64,000 nucleotides of DNA, from assembly GCA_033002965.1 (NCBI GenBank), contig JAURVB010009722.1, forward strand, positions 1 to 64,000, in the 5' to 3' direction. The translations under genes and the position numbers were made by a program. The number at the start of each line of letters is the position of its first letter. The first letter of the stretch is position 1. Source of the DNA: Piper betle. Its lineage: Eukaryota; Streptophyta; Magnoliopsida; Piperales; Piperaceae. Below the pieces are notes generated by a model, which saw only the letters and a program-made list of their open reading frames with translations, ran no database searches and was not told the origin of the DNA. This document shows, piece by piece, positions 46,033 to 56,213 of this stretch.

Positions 46033-47014
46033 TTGTTGTATCTCAGTTATTAACCAGTGATCAAGAATACTACAGGCAATGCCCAAGCACTCTCAAGCGT
46101 CGATAACACACAAATCAAAACAAGGCCCAGAAAGAATAAATACCAAAGGAAAAAAATAAGTTAAAACACCACTTGGTCGACTGAGCCAGTGCCATCTCTT
46201 GGAACGTATACATCTTATAAAGAATTAAGACAATGGCCAAAACAAGGCCCCCCGTATTGTTCGGAAAAGCTAGGAGAGTGCGCATGCCATAATTGTAGGG
46301 ATCCCGTGCTAATCTCCTTTGCTTCTCTTTTCACAAACTATGGATTGGAGCCTATAATATTTATATGAATGGTGCTAAACCAACGTGGAAAACTACCCCA
46401 TGATATTAGCTTTACTACATAAAACATAAAACATGAACCCCACTTGCATTTTAAATAACTTGCATAAACAATTACTATTTAAATATAATTAAATAAGAAA
46501 TATTTATTAGCTTGGGTTTAATCTGCTTCTCAATAAGATGATATAGTGTTCTTCATACTGGCTTGATTTAAATTAGATTATTAGCTTGTTTTAAATTAAA
46601 AAGTATGATGAGGTCAGTCCCCCACCCACCCAATTTCATGTGCTTAAATATTGGGTTTAAATCAGAGGTTTTTGATCGGTTTTATTGTGTTTTCAATGAT
46701 TTTTTGTTACGTTTGGATATTAATGTTGTTCCATTTGAGTTGAATATCCAAAGAGATGGGAGCAAAAAATATGAAAATACCACATAAAATAGGGGAAAAA
46801 ACATTAGTTCACTTAGTGCCAAAATTAGGTTATTTCCCGTGCAATGTGCACTGGACACTTATAAATTTTTCTAAATTTTATATTGTTAATATTTAAAATT
46901 AAGTTAATTAATTATTAATTATAAGTAAATTTTATTTATTAATTTAGTGTAATTATCTTAAACATTATATTTATCAATTTTATTTGTTTTATCCCATGAG
47001 TCAATGGACTCATG
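46033..47014. other. Upstream region of NPF7
   Basis: The NPF7 promoter should lie here. An in-frame upstream ATG at 46086 would add 18 residues, but they are not like the family N-terminus, so I prefer the ATG at 46032. No other gene is seen. Confidence 0.4.
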
Positions 47015-47413
47015 TTCATAATTTTTAATACCAGACCTTATTGACCGGTCCAACCCGGTATACCAAGTACATGATTGAAATCCAGTCCGGTCCAAGGCTT
47101 TGAATGCACTGTAACTGTTATTTCAGCCGGTATTACTTGAAAATAGGTCGGTTTGATATAAAATGAGTATTTTATATGTTTTATCCTATATGTATCAAAA
47201 ATATTTTTTTTAACATTTAAGACCATAAAATAAAAGGTTAAAATATGAAATATGACACATATATTTCCTTCTAAGGAATACATTATTAGTATATAATTAA
47301 ATCTAATATAATAATATTAATCTGTTTGAACCTGATTGAACTCGGTTAGACCAAATACACTGTGTATAGGTCAAAATCTGATGTGACTTCCTATATAGTA
47401 TTTAAAACTATGG
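47015..47413. mobile_element. Possible MITE with TAGTTTTAAATACT-type ends
   Basis: The left part reads ATAATTTTTAATACCAGACC then GACCGGTCCAACCCGGT. The right end reverse complemented reads CATAGTTTTAAATACTATATAGG and the interior contains GAACTCGGTTAGACC. This CCGGTcnAACCGG-rich layout with inverted TTTTAAATAC ends is typical of a plant hAT-like MITE group. The exact borders are uncertain. Confidence 0.45.
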
Positions 47414-47673
47414 TCATGCTTATCAAATGTCAGGCTTATCAAAATATTATACTATCATGTTTATCAACTTTTTATAATTTTGTGTAATTGTTTTATGAAT
47501 GTTATGTATGTCAATTAGTTGTAGATAATTATAGAGAAAGATGAAATTATCAATATGAAGAAGTTTACATATGAAATATTCTGAGTTTATCCTTATTAAG
47601 AGATTTTTATTGCTAATAAACTATTAAGTGTGCGCACAAAATTATCCACGCACAAGGAAAAGCTATGAATGAA

Positions 47674-49966
47674 TGTAAAACTTAGGTTTTTGGCCCGATG
47701 GTTTTAGTTTCGGTTCGATTTTAACCTAGATCGAGTTGCTCAAAATGCACTTTTTGCCGCGGCGTATGTATTGTACGGTATGTCCAAGCCACGACCATAA
47801 TCTCACCATGTTTCTCTCAAGTCTAAATTAATTTTTGTGTGTTTAGAACCCGTCCTAGCCCCTATGGGACCAACGACTTGATTTCCAAGGTCATCCCGGT
47901 CACTTCAGGATGAAAACCCTAAGTTTTAGCATTTTGGGTCAGCTCATACCTCATTAGGTATAACACTCATACCTCTTTAAGTGCGACACTTTATTCATGA
48001 TATCACAAAGTCATGCCTTATTAGTTGAGAGCTGTCCTTTTTTCTTAGAACACCCCCTCTCCTTAACCATTTTCATTCTTTTCCTCATCTCCTCCAACCT
48101 TCCACCCTCTTCTTGGTCACTCCTCTTCCTTCCTTGGCCTCTTCTAACTCCTTTTAAGCTCTCCAAGCCTAGCCAAAGCCTCGGATTGTAGGTCATGGAG
48201 TGGGAAGCCCCAAGAGACCACCCTTTGGTTCGTTGGAGATAAGCTCTCCTACCCTCCTTGCTTGTTATGTGTTTTGGTGCTAGATCTACCTAGGTTACTA
48301 CATGTTTTGAATTTTTTATGATTTTTCTCTTGTAGCGGGTTGAGTTAGGAGTAAATAGATAGTGGTTGGATATTTTTTCATATGTAAACGAATTTTTATA
48401 AATTTTTGAATTCTCATCAGTCACTATTTTGCACAGAACAGGTAGAAAATTCATAAGGCATGTGCTATATAGCCTTTTTGCTTGATGTTTCCTTTTTGTG
48501 TTCATGACATCCAGATTGACAACTTTGATTTTCATTGGTTTGTCTGATATTGCTTATATGATATAGTAGAGGTGCCAAACTTGGCAAAATGTGACATCTT
48601 TTAAGTCCATATGACCTAGCCATACTTCTCCAATTTTTACACTTTGATGCAAGTAGTTGATGATGTTTATCTTATGCATGCTTGTTGATCTACGTGTGGG
48701 CTTGTTCATGTAAAATTTTCATACGAATGATAACTACTTAAAGTGCATGAACAAAACCCTTAAATATTTAGTGTGTATACTGCAACATCTATATGCCTTG
48801 CCATGCTTTGAGTTTGTACTCCATTGTGAGCTAATTAAAAGAAGTTTAATAAATGTATAAAAATTATGGTTGGACTCACTAATTGTATACTAAGTTTTTA
48901 TTTAATTTAAAAAATTATTTTGGTGGTTAGTTTAATCAGTTATCTAGATTGTGGTGGAACAAAGAGTGAAACCTTAGTTCCATAACTCCAGATGTAAAAT
49001 CCAAAGACCTAATCAAATGGGGATAAATCGTGACACTATCATTATTCCGAGCCACCTGAGTACAGTGGCAGATGATATATAGCGGATGTGAGGGCATAAA
49101 TATAAGTATGTAAGTATAGTTAAGTATGAACTCGTTGATTTGATCCGACATGTTTTGTAATATTCGGTCATGTTGGTCCAAGCTTACTGCCTTTGCATTG
49201 TATTATCTACATATTTTTTTCATGGGGAGGGGCCAACACACGTTCTAAGCCACCTGAGTATTGTGAAGGTGATATATGGCAGATGTGAAGGTGTAAGTGT
49301 AAGTATATAACTACGTAATTATGAACTCATTGATTTGATCTGACATGTTTTGTGATATTTGGCCATGTTGGCCCAAGCTTACTGCATTGTATTATATTTT
49401 GGAAATTTCATGATTTTTCGTAAATACTAAGATACTCATCTACTAGAATTATTTTATCCGTAGTTATTTTTGGACTAATAATTAAACTTTTTTGATTACT
49501 TACAGTTTTCTTATATGTATGTAGGTGTGTATTCATATCTGTTATAGACAAAGTTTATAGATTGAGAGGCTCATGGTGAGGTATGGTACCATGTGTTTGT
49601 AATGTGCTAGTGTTGTACAGGATCTATGTTTTGGGTTTCTAACTTATGTATTTCAGGATTATAGGACTTATGTATTTTAGGGATTACGGGTTATGTAATG
49701 TGTACCCTAGAGCCTATGTTGGTGTACTTGGCATGTTATGTGTGGTCTTTGATCTATTATCTTATCATTATAATCGTCATGTATGGTGTGTAAGCGTCCT
49801 AAGACATGACAAGGAGCAATTAAGGTACATAAGTTGTATTTGATACAACTGTTTGTGTGTGTGTGTGTGTGTGTACAATAGAGGAGCATGGACTCGAAGA
49901 GCTTACAGTGCATGCCACTTGAAGAGTCCATGTGAAGACTGAGTGTTAGGGTTTGACGCCCTGACA
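47674..49966 (-). mobile_element. Probable solo LTR or LTR fragment of another retrotransposon
   Basis: The plus strand runs from TGTAAAACTTAGG to CGCCCTGACA. Read on the minus strand it begins TGTCAGGGCGTCAAACCCTAAC and ends ...CCTAAGTTTTACA, i.e. TG...CA with an end resembling the large LTR family. Nothing in it codes for a recognised protein. The flanks (ATGAA, TGCGA) are not a matching 5-bp duplication, so the borders are provisional. It contains a (GT)n run at 49851-49872 and a duplicated segment near 49045-49393. Confidence 0.45.
49045..49393. repeat. Imperfect direct duplication of about 160-190 bp
   Basis: Both units carry AGCCACCTGAGTA, GATATAT(A/G)G, GATTTGATC(C/T)GACATGTTTTGT, and CATGTTGG(T/C)CCAAGCTTACTGC in the same order. 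The first unit is at about 49049-49205 and the second at about 49250-49393. The divergence shows an old duplication. Confidence 0.8.
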
Positions 49967-50069
49967 TGCGATGATACCTTTGTGCATTTAATTCTGTTTA
50001 CGGGGTATATGGAACAAGTTACCATGACTTAGTGTTTACTTTATGTTAAGGTATAAGAACCGAATCATG

Positions 50070-50547
50070 TGTAATGAGAAAACCTAAAGTGCAATGTAAT
50101 GGACTTAAGTCATTTCTTCAAAAATGGTTAATGACGTTGAAGATCTATAGTCCATTCTCACTTATAAAGAAGATTTTACTGCAGTGGGTATTAAATGTGG
50201 ACTAATTTGAGAGACCTCACAATTCACCCACCTTAGGAAATTTCATCTCCGAAATCCTACACTTACCCGTTGCTACCCCCAGCCATCGACCTTCTTTGGC
50301 TGGTGACCGATAGCCAAACCAACATTCCTAATCTAGTCAATATCCCTAATCTAGCCCACCATCTAACAATAAACCAGGAGGCCCTGATGCCATCTGTAAT
50401 GACCCAGGCCAAAATGCAATATAATAGTCCTAAGTCATCTCTTCAAAAGTAGTTAATAAAGTTGAAGATCTATAATCAATTCCCATTTATAAACAAGATC
50501 TTACCTTAGTAGGTCTTAAATGTTGGACTAAGTTGAGGGATCTTATA
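50070..50547 (-). mobile_element. TRIM family 2, nearly complete copy (478 bp)
   Basis: On the minus strand the order is LTR (50395-50547), PBS-like GATGGCATCAGGGC (about 50381-50394), internal segment, LTR (50070-50221, 152 bp). The LTRs start TGTGAGGTCTCTCAA-like and end TCATTACA-like; both contain the CTTCAAC...TTAACC(A/C)(T/C)TTTTGAAGA and TTATAAGTGGGAATGGA-type blocks. The internal segment has no reading frame. Two LTRs of about 153 bp, an initiator-Met-type PBS and no coding region define a TRIM. The 5-bp flanks do not match because the right side is fused to another copy. Confidence 0.75.
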
Positions 50548-50976
50548 ATAACCAGGTTGCTCTAATATCATCTGTAAGTGGGAATCGATTATATATCTTT
50601 AACTTTGTTAACCACTTTTAAAGAGATGACTTAGGGCCATTACATTATACTTTGGGCCCGGTCATTATAGATGGTATCATAGTCTCTTAGTTCTATGTTA
50701 GACGGTGGGCTAGATTAAGGACGTTGGCTAGGTTGCCTGCCATAGGCCAAAGAAGCTCGTGGGCTGGGGAAAGCAACGGCCAAGTGTAGGAATTTGGGGT
50801 TAAAATTTCCTAAGGTTGGTAGATGTGAGATCACTCAACTTAATCCCACATCTAATACCTACCGAGGTAAAATCCTATTTATAAGTTGGAATGAACTATA
50901 TATCTTTTACTTCAGTTAACTACTTTTGAAGAATTAACTTAGGCCCTTATGTTGCACTTTAGGCAGGATTGTTACA
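50548..50976 (+). mobile_element. TRIM family 2, second copy in opposite orientation, 5' truncated
   Basis: After a 25-30 base remnant of a minus-orientation internal end, a plus-orientation LTR begins abruptly at about 50578 and ends GTCATTATA at 50669. PBS TGGTATCATAG follows at 50672-50682, then the internal segment (AGACGGTGGGCTAGATTAAGG; GTGTAGGAATTTGGGG). A full 3' LTR lies at 50824-50976, starting TGTGAGATCACTCAAC and ending GATTGTTACA. It is head-to-head with the preceding copy. Confidence 0.75.
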
Positions 50977-51240
50977 TCATGCATCTGCATTATGAAAAAC
51001 TCAACCTCTTACCTGCATTAGAGATGTTGTCTTCATGTAGCTCGAAGTCATTAACCACTTTTGAAGAATTTACTTAGGCCCTCATGTTGCACTATGGGCT
51101 AAATCGTTACATCATGTATCCGCATTATGAAAAACTCAACCTTTTGGGTTGGATCGTTATATCATGCATCCGCATTATGAAAAACTCAACCTCTTACCTG
51201 CATTAAAGATGTTGTCTTCGTGTAGCTCGAAGTCATCATT
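50977..51240. repeat. Threefold duplication of an LTR-tail plus flank segment
   Basis: The flank CATGCATCTGCATTATGAAAAACTCAACC follows the LTR end at 50976. After about 75 bases an LTR tail (TTAACCACTTTTGAAGAATT ... GGGCTAAATCGTTACA, 51053-51112) reappears, followed by the same flank again (51113-51146). A third copy starts with GGTTGGATCGTTATATCATG, and the complete flank repeats to 51240. The repeats therefore include the LTR/flank junction and arose after insertion. Confidence 0.8.
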
Positions 51241-52504
51241 ACATCTGTAAAGTCACCCTTATAGTTGCAGGGGAGGTATTGCCTCTCTTGTAACTCAGAG
51301 TGCTCATATTTGGAGCCTTAAAAGTAAGAGTTTTCCTATGAAAGTATGATCAACATGCATTATGTATGTAAGTCCTATAAGGTTGCCATCTTAAGCCTCC
51401 TTGAGGGTTGAGATTCGCTTCGATAGAATTTGTACCCTAGCAGTCCAACGAATAGCTTTCCAAATTATAATATCAAGATTTGGTCCGTTCTTCAAACCAC
51501 ATTAGGGTATCACAATGAAGGAGAAGCATGAAAATTATCCTATTACAGTATATAAGTAGATAGATTTGGTCACAATAATGAAATAAAAGTGAAAGATCAA
51601 GCCTCAAGAAATCGATCAAGCGTAATTGCAGTTCACTATTGTAAATAATTAGGTTATTTTGTTTAGGGTTTTGCAAATCTTAGAACGAACTATAAATAGT
51701 ATTTAATTAAATTAATTCTTAAAAATTAATATCATAAATTATCAATTATAACCTTTAGAGTACTGATACATTGGTTTTAAATAAGTTTTATTTATTAAAA
51801 TTTTGGGATTGAGACTCATTCACATTAATTCAATAGTTAATTTTTTGACTTTTCGTTATCACACAAATAATATAGTTATGAGTAATTACATTTTTTTATA
51901 AAATTTAATGTAGTTACTTCTTGAATGCTATACATGTTCTTTTATATAAAAGAGAATTCTGTTGATGGTAAATAAAACATCAACTTGCTAGTTTGTGAGA
52001 ATATTTAACTCACAAAGGGAATGTTTTTAAAAGTTTCATTCATATTAGGATCGTGTGTCATAGTTTCGGGTGCTTCATCACAATTCCAGGTTTATATAAT
52101 TACTTGAAATGTTATATATTCCTGTTTGAAAGTCTTGGTCGGCATGAGTCCACATTCAACCACCATACACCGAGCGCAACCGGGTAGCACCCTTAAAATT
52201 CTTGAAAGATTAAATACCTACCCTCATGTCGAAAAGGGTGATAGGGCGCAATGGTGCCAGACAACTAATTATGCATTTGTGATACTGAGAGGGTGAGTCA
52301 ATGGCAAACATCGGTAACTATAGGCCGAGGGCCACATTGCGTGTGTGCGCATACAAGAGATTGTAGCTAGATGGGCGTCCACTCTCCCAACATAATAAGA
52401 GCTCGACAGAGGTTCATAATCATTAAAAGACTCAAATTCAGATGTTGTGGAATATATTACTTTATTTCTTATAATTATATGACTGTGTTTTTATCACTAA
52501 TGCA
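51241..52504. other. Gene-free interval
   Basis: No gene or element end is recognised. The part at 52130-52440 is less AT-rich and may be the remains of an LTR, but it has no match in the window. Confidence 0.35.
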
Positions 52505-53847
52505 GAATTGCGCAGAGTAGACTTGCTAGAATTGATATAGGTTAATGTGTGTTGATTGATGAGTGATTGTGTTGATTGTGTGTGCATGTTATAGGATGTG
52601 TGATTCATCATGCGGGCGTTAGTTTTTAGCTTGATTGTGTAGGTACGGTGTAGGAGCTCGCCGCCTAGCGCGCGTGGACCCGTTTGGAGCTTCTACCAGG
52701 TCCGTTTAGGACTCGCTCTCTGATTTACGCTACTCTCTTGTGTATTTGATTTATTATGTGCAGGACGAGTTAAGTGGCGTTTTATCGAATCCCCACTTAA
52801 CTCGGGCCATTTAGCCAACGATTTTTGGGATTAATAACCCTCGAGGATGAGATCCCTCGAGTTTGTTTTCGAACTTCAGATCCAGCTCACGATGCCTTCG
52901 GACCTATTGAATAACTCCCAACCTAGACCTTTATATATGTATAGTTTTCGCATTTTCAGTGAGAGATTGAATGAGGGAAATCCGACTACCGTGCTACGCG
53001 AGCGGGCACGTGTGTGTCGATAGTGGGCTCTGGAATGGTGTGTGGGCCGTTTCATTCCCGATGGATCCTGAGAACTCCACCTTTGAGTTCCTCAAACCCG
53101 GAGAAGTATGGAGGTTCACGGGTACTGCATTGCAGCGCATATCTAGACTTGTGGTTTCAAAGGGTACTGAAGGCGACTGCCTGAGAGTACTCGGCCTCTG
53201 TGCTCAATGCCAGGAGTAATATGGAAGGTGCAGAGGGCGGAAAGGAATGAGATTTGATGCGAGAAGCGATAGAGAAATGGCCGAGGTATGAGAATGTGAA
53301 AGATAGGGGGACGCCGTCGACCCGAGGGCGATGGCTCCCGTATGTGCCCTGATGAGAGTTCTTGAGGAAGTATATGGTTTTCATTCAACAGGAGAGTTTG
53401 CTCTCTTTTGCCAGATTGATATTAGTTATTTTCCGGGCCAGTAACACTCGTTACTGACGGTTTTTCTATATATATGTAGGTGAGAAATGCGAGCGATGAA
53501 AGCTGTCGGGACTGCGGAGGAGCACTAATGAATTGCGTAGCACTAATGCGAGAATTGCATGCGCAGGTGTGACCATGGAAGGATGGGTGGAGTTGGGACA
53601 GCTTGAGAACTCTGTTATTAGACTTTTGAATTTTTTTCTTATTTGTTACTATACTTTTAGATTCATTGCATGATAGTGGGATTTTGGTTCGGTTCATGGG
53701 TTTTGATTATTCCGATCATTTGTTTTATTAAATTTTATGTCATGGACTTATTTAAAATATTAAAAATTAATAAAAAATTAATTTATGAAACACTTAGTTT
53801 CATATAGTAACACTTGGCTCATTTCTCGGAATGAGCGGATCGTTACA
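52505..53847 (-). mobile_element. 5' half of an LTR of the large family
   Basis: On the minus strand it starts TGTAACGATCCGC at 53847 and is collinear with 711-2230 of the first solo LTR until homology stops near 52505. It keeps the CTCGAG palindrome (52840-52861) and the 12-bp perfect-stem hairpin (52766-52777 with 52793-52804). It also keeps the conserved CTATTGAATAACTCCC (TATA-like region, near 52902). The 3' half including the GC-rich island is absent. Confidence 0.8.
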
Positions 53848-54006
53848 ACTATGGCAAAAATCTCCATCACCAAGAAGTAAATTTAACGTTGCTACAATGA
53901 AGAAATTGAGGTTTATAGTGAAACTTTGGAGTGCATAGCGCATATTTCAGTTGAGCTGCACAAGAGCTTGTTTGACGCTGCATTGAAAGGTCATGAGCCC
54001 TACCGT

Positions 54007-54109
54007 AGAAATTAGTGTTGCAGCAAAAGGAAAGAAAATGTAGGAAATTTTTAGCTTAAAATCAAGACTCAGAAGTGGAAAATCCTTAGTGCTAATAAGA
54101 TCCATCAAG
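54007..54109. repeat. Flank duplicated on both sides of the TRIM array (left copy)
   Basis: About 100 bases beginning AGAAATTAGTGTTGCAGC and ending CCATCAAG are repeated at 55077-55176 with a few small indels. The left copy ends exactly where the first TRIM LTR begins. Confidence 0.9.
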
Positions 54110-55076
54110 TGTTGGGTTTGTCCCACATCGGTCGTAGAGGTTGTTGGTGACTTGTATATAGGCTAATGGGAAAGCCTTATTCCTTGAGTTAACTTTTGGA
54201 TTAAGAGAGGCCCGTGACACCTATTGCGAGTTTCCTTTGGTTGTTTAAAGTCCCTTTTGGGGGCCCGAAGGGTCCAACAGTGGTTTCGGAGCTTGGGTGC
54301 GGGCCCAAAGGGCCCAACAAGTGGTATCAGAGCCAAGTTCGAGCCGGGTTTGTCTACACCGATTGTTGTTGTTTCCTTCATGGGTTCCACCTGATGATTT
54401 GAAGAGGAGGTGGGTGCCGTCTGATTTAAGGGGAGTGTGTGTTAGACGGTGATGGTTTCGGGCCACGCCCGATGTGTGAAGGGGAGTTGTTGGGTTTGTC
54501 CCACATCGGTCGTAGAGGTTGTTGGTGACTTGTATATAGGCTAATGGGAAAGCCTTATTCCTTAAGTTAACTTTTGGATTAAGAGAGGCCCGTGACACCT
54601 ATTGCGAGTTTCCTTTGGTTGTTTAAAGTCCCTTTTGGGGGCCCGAAGGGTCCAACAGTGGTTTCGGAGCTTGGGTGCGGGCCTCAAAGGGCCCAACAAG
54701 TGGTATCAGAGCCAAGTTCGAGCCGGGTTTGTCTACACCGATTGTTGTTGTTTCCTTCATGGGTTCCACCTGATGATTTGAAGAGGAGTTTGTCAGGTGG
54801 GTGCCGTCTGATTTAAGGGGAGTTGTGTCAGACGGTGATGGTTTCGGGCCACGCCCGATGTGTGAAGGGGAGTTGTTGGGTTTGTCCCACATCGGTCGTA
54901 GAGGTTGTTGGTGACTTGTATATAGGCTAATGGGAAAGCCTTATTCCTTGAGTTAACTTTTGGATTAAGAGAGGCCCGTGACACCTATTGCGAGTTTCCT
55001 TTGGTTGTTTAAAGTCCCTTTTGGGGGCCCGAAGGGTCCAACAGTGGTTTCGGAGCTTGGGTACGGGCCTAAAGGG
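54110..55076 (+). mobile_element. TRIM family 1 tandem array: three LTRs, two internal segments
   Basis: LTRs are at 54110-54319, 54488-54698 and 54874-55076. They begin TGTTGGGTTTGTCCCACATC and the first two end GGGCCCAACA. Each complete LTR is followed by PBS TGGTATCAGAGCC (54322-54334 and 54701-54713), complementary to initiator-Met tRNA. Each internal segment ends in a purine tract GAAGGGGAG before the next LTR. Internal segments of about 170 bp have no coding capacity. The LTRs are nearly identical, so the array is young. The third LTR stops about 8 bases short of the expected end. The 5-bp left flank is TCAAG. There is no 5S-rRNA-like region, so this is not Cassandra. Confidence 0.88.
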
Positions 55077-55176
55077 AGAAATTAGTGTTGCAGCAAAAGG
55101 AAAGAAAATTAGGAAATTTTAATTTAAAATCAAGACTCAGAAGTGGAAAATCCTTAGTGCTAATAAAGCCATCAAG
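55077..55176. repeat. Flank duplicated on both sides of the TRIM array (right copy)
   Basis: This is the partner of 54007-54109. It follows the broken third LTR directly and continues past CCATCAAG into AAGTACATG, which looks like the undisturbed continuation of the original locus. Confidence 0.9.
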
Positions 55177-55500
55177 AAGTACATGTAGGGAGAAACAAAA
55201 CATCATTTTCCCAATAATTCTTAGAGTTCTCAAGATTTTTTAAAGTGTTAAAGCGAAGCAAAATTAGAGTAAGAGTTTAGGGAAGAAGTGGAAATTATTC
55301 CATTGGAGGATCAACAATAAGAGTTTTTTTCCTACAAGTTTGTGCATGTTTATAGCATACAATATGGAATGAAAATAAATTCCTATATTGACAGATTTTT
55401 TACTTAAAAGTTTCAATCGTGAATGACTGAATTTTCTTGAGGTTAATTGGACAAACATGGAGATAATGCCTTGTGCAACAGCATGACCCAATTAGTACAA
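55177..55500. other. Gene-free interval
   Basis: AT-rich; nothing recognised. Confidence 0.35.
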
Positions 55501-56213
55501 AGTGATAAACCTAATAATTTATTTGTAATTAGAAAACCAAGTTAAAGATGAATAGGTTAATTTACTAGATTTTATCCTAGGAGATTTTGGATATAAGACT
55601 AAGTTGAAGGTTATTATAACTCACTTGCCTTAAAAATTTAATCTTGGAAATTCTTATACTTAGCCCTTGGCTAGTAGTCTAGCCCACATCAACCTAGCCC
55701 ATATCCTAATCCAGTCTACCACCCAATAAAATCTCATGTTGGCTTTGGTACCATTTGTGATATCCCAACCAAAGTGTAACATTATAGGCAAAGACATCTC
55801 TCTAAAAGTTGGCTAACTAAGTTGAAGTTAAATTTACACATCCCTACTAATATACCGTATAGACATTAGATGTGAGGCTAAGTTAAGGGTTATTATAATC
55901 CACACAACTTAAAAATTCAATCCTTAGAATCCCTACACTTTGCCTGAGCAGCTTAGCCCACGTTCTATTTGGCTTGTGGCCAGCGACCAACGCCCAATTA
56001 AGCCCACCATCCAATAGTGTCTCGAATCGGCTCGAATACCACATTTAATAGCCCAACCTAATTAATAATAAATGGGCTTAATTATTTCTTCAACATGAAT
56101 AATGAAGTTGAAAATAAATAGGCCCAACCTCATTAATATATCGGATCTTACTCAAGGAGGTAAGATCTTACCCTACGCAGATTGAATGTAGGATTAAGTT
56201 GGAGGTTATTACA
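55500..56213 (-). mobile_element. Degenerate TRIM family 2 array (three LTRs) in minus orientation
   Basis: LTR-like units are at about 55510-55617, 55756-55897 and 56045-56213. Each ends on the plus strand with GACTAAGTTGAAGGTTATTATAA, GGCTAAGTTAAGGGTTATTATAA and GGATTAAGTTGGAGGTTATTACA respectively. Between them are internal segments with AATTCTTATACTTAGCCC / AATCCCTACACTTTGCC and CAGTCTACCACCCAATA / AGCCCACCATCCAATAG. A PBS remnant (plus TTTGGTACCATTTG, about 55744-55757) follows the first internal segment. The layout matches the cleaner copies at 50070-50976. Confidence 0.65.

Noticed and set aside
46033..46086. Upstream ATG at 46086 as the NPF7 start
   Set aside because: The added 18 residues do not resemble NPF7 N-termini, while starting at 46032 gives a family-like acidic N-terminus and the expected length.
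54110..54319. Cassandra-type TRIM carrying a 5S rRNA promoter
   Set aside because: No 5S-like A-box/C-box sequence can be found in the LTR.
54322..54334. TGGTATCAGAGCC as part of a tRNA gene
   Set aside because: Only the 13 bases complementary to the tRNA 3' end are present, directly after an LTR, so it is a primer-binding site. No tRNA cloverleaf was seen anywhere in the window.
54163..54984. Open frames of 60-117 codons in both strands
   Set aside because: They are repeats of the same frame across TRIM LTR and internal sequence; TRIMs are non-coding and the frames contain PBS and LTR sequence.
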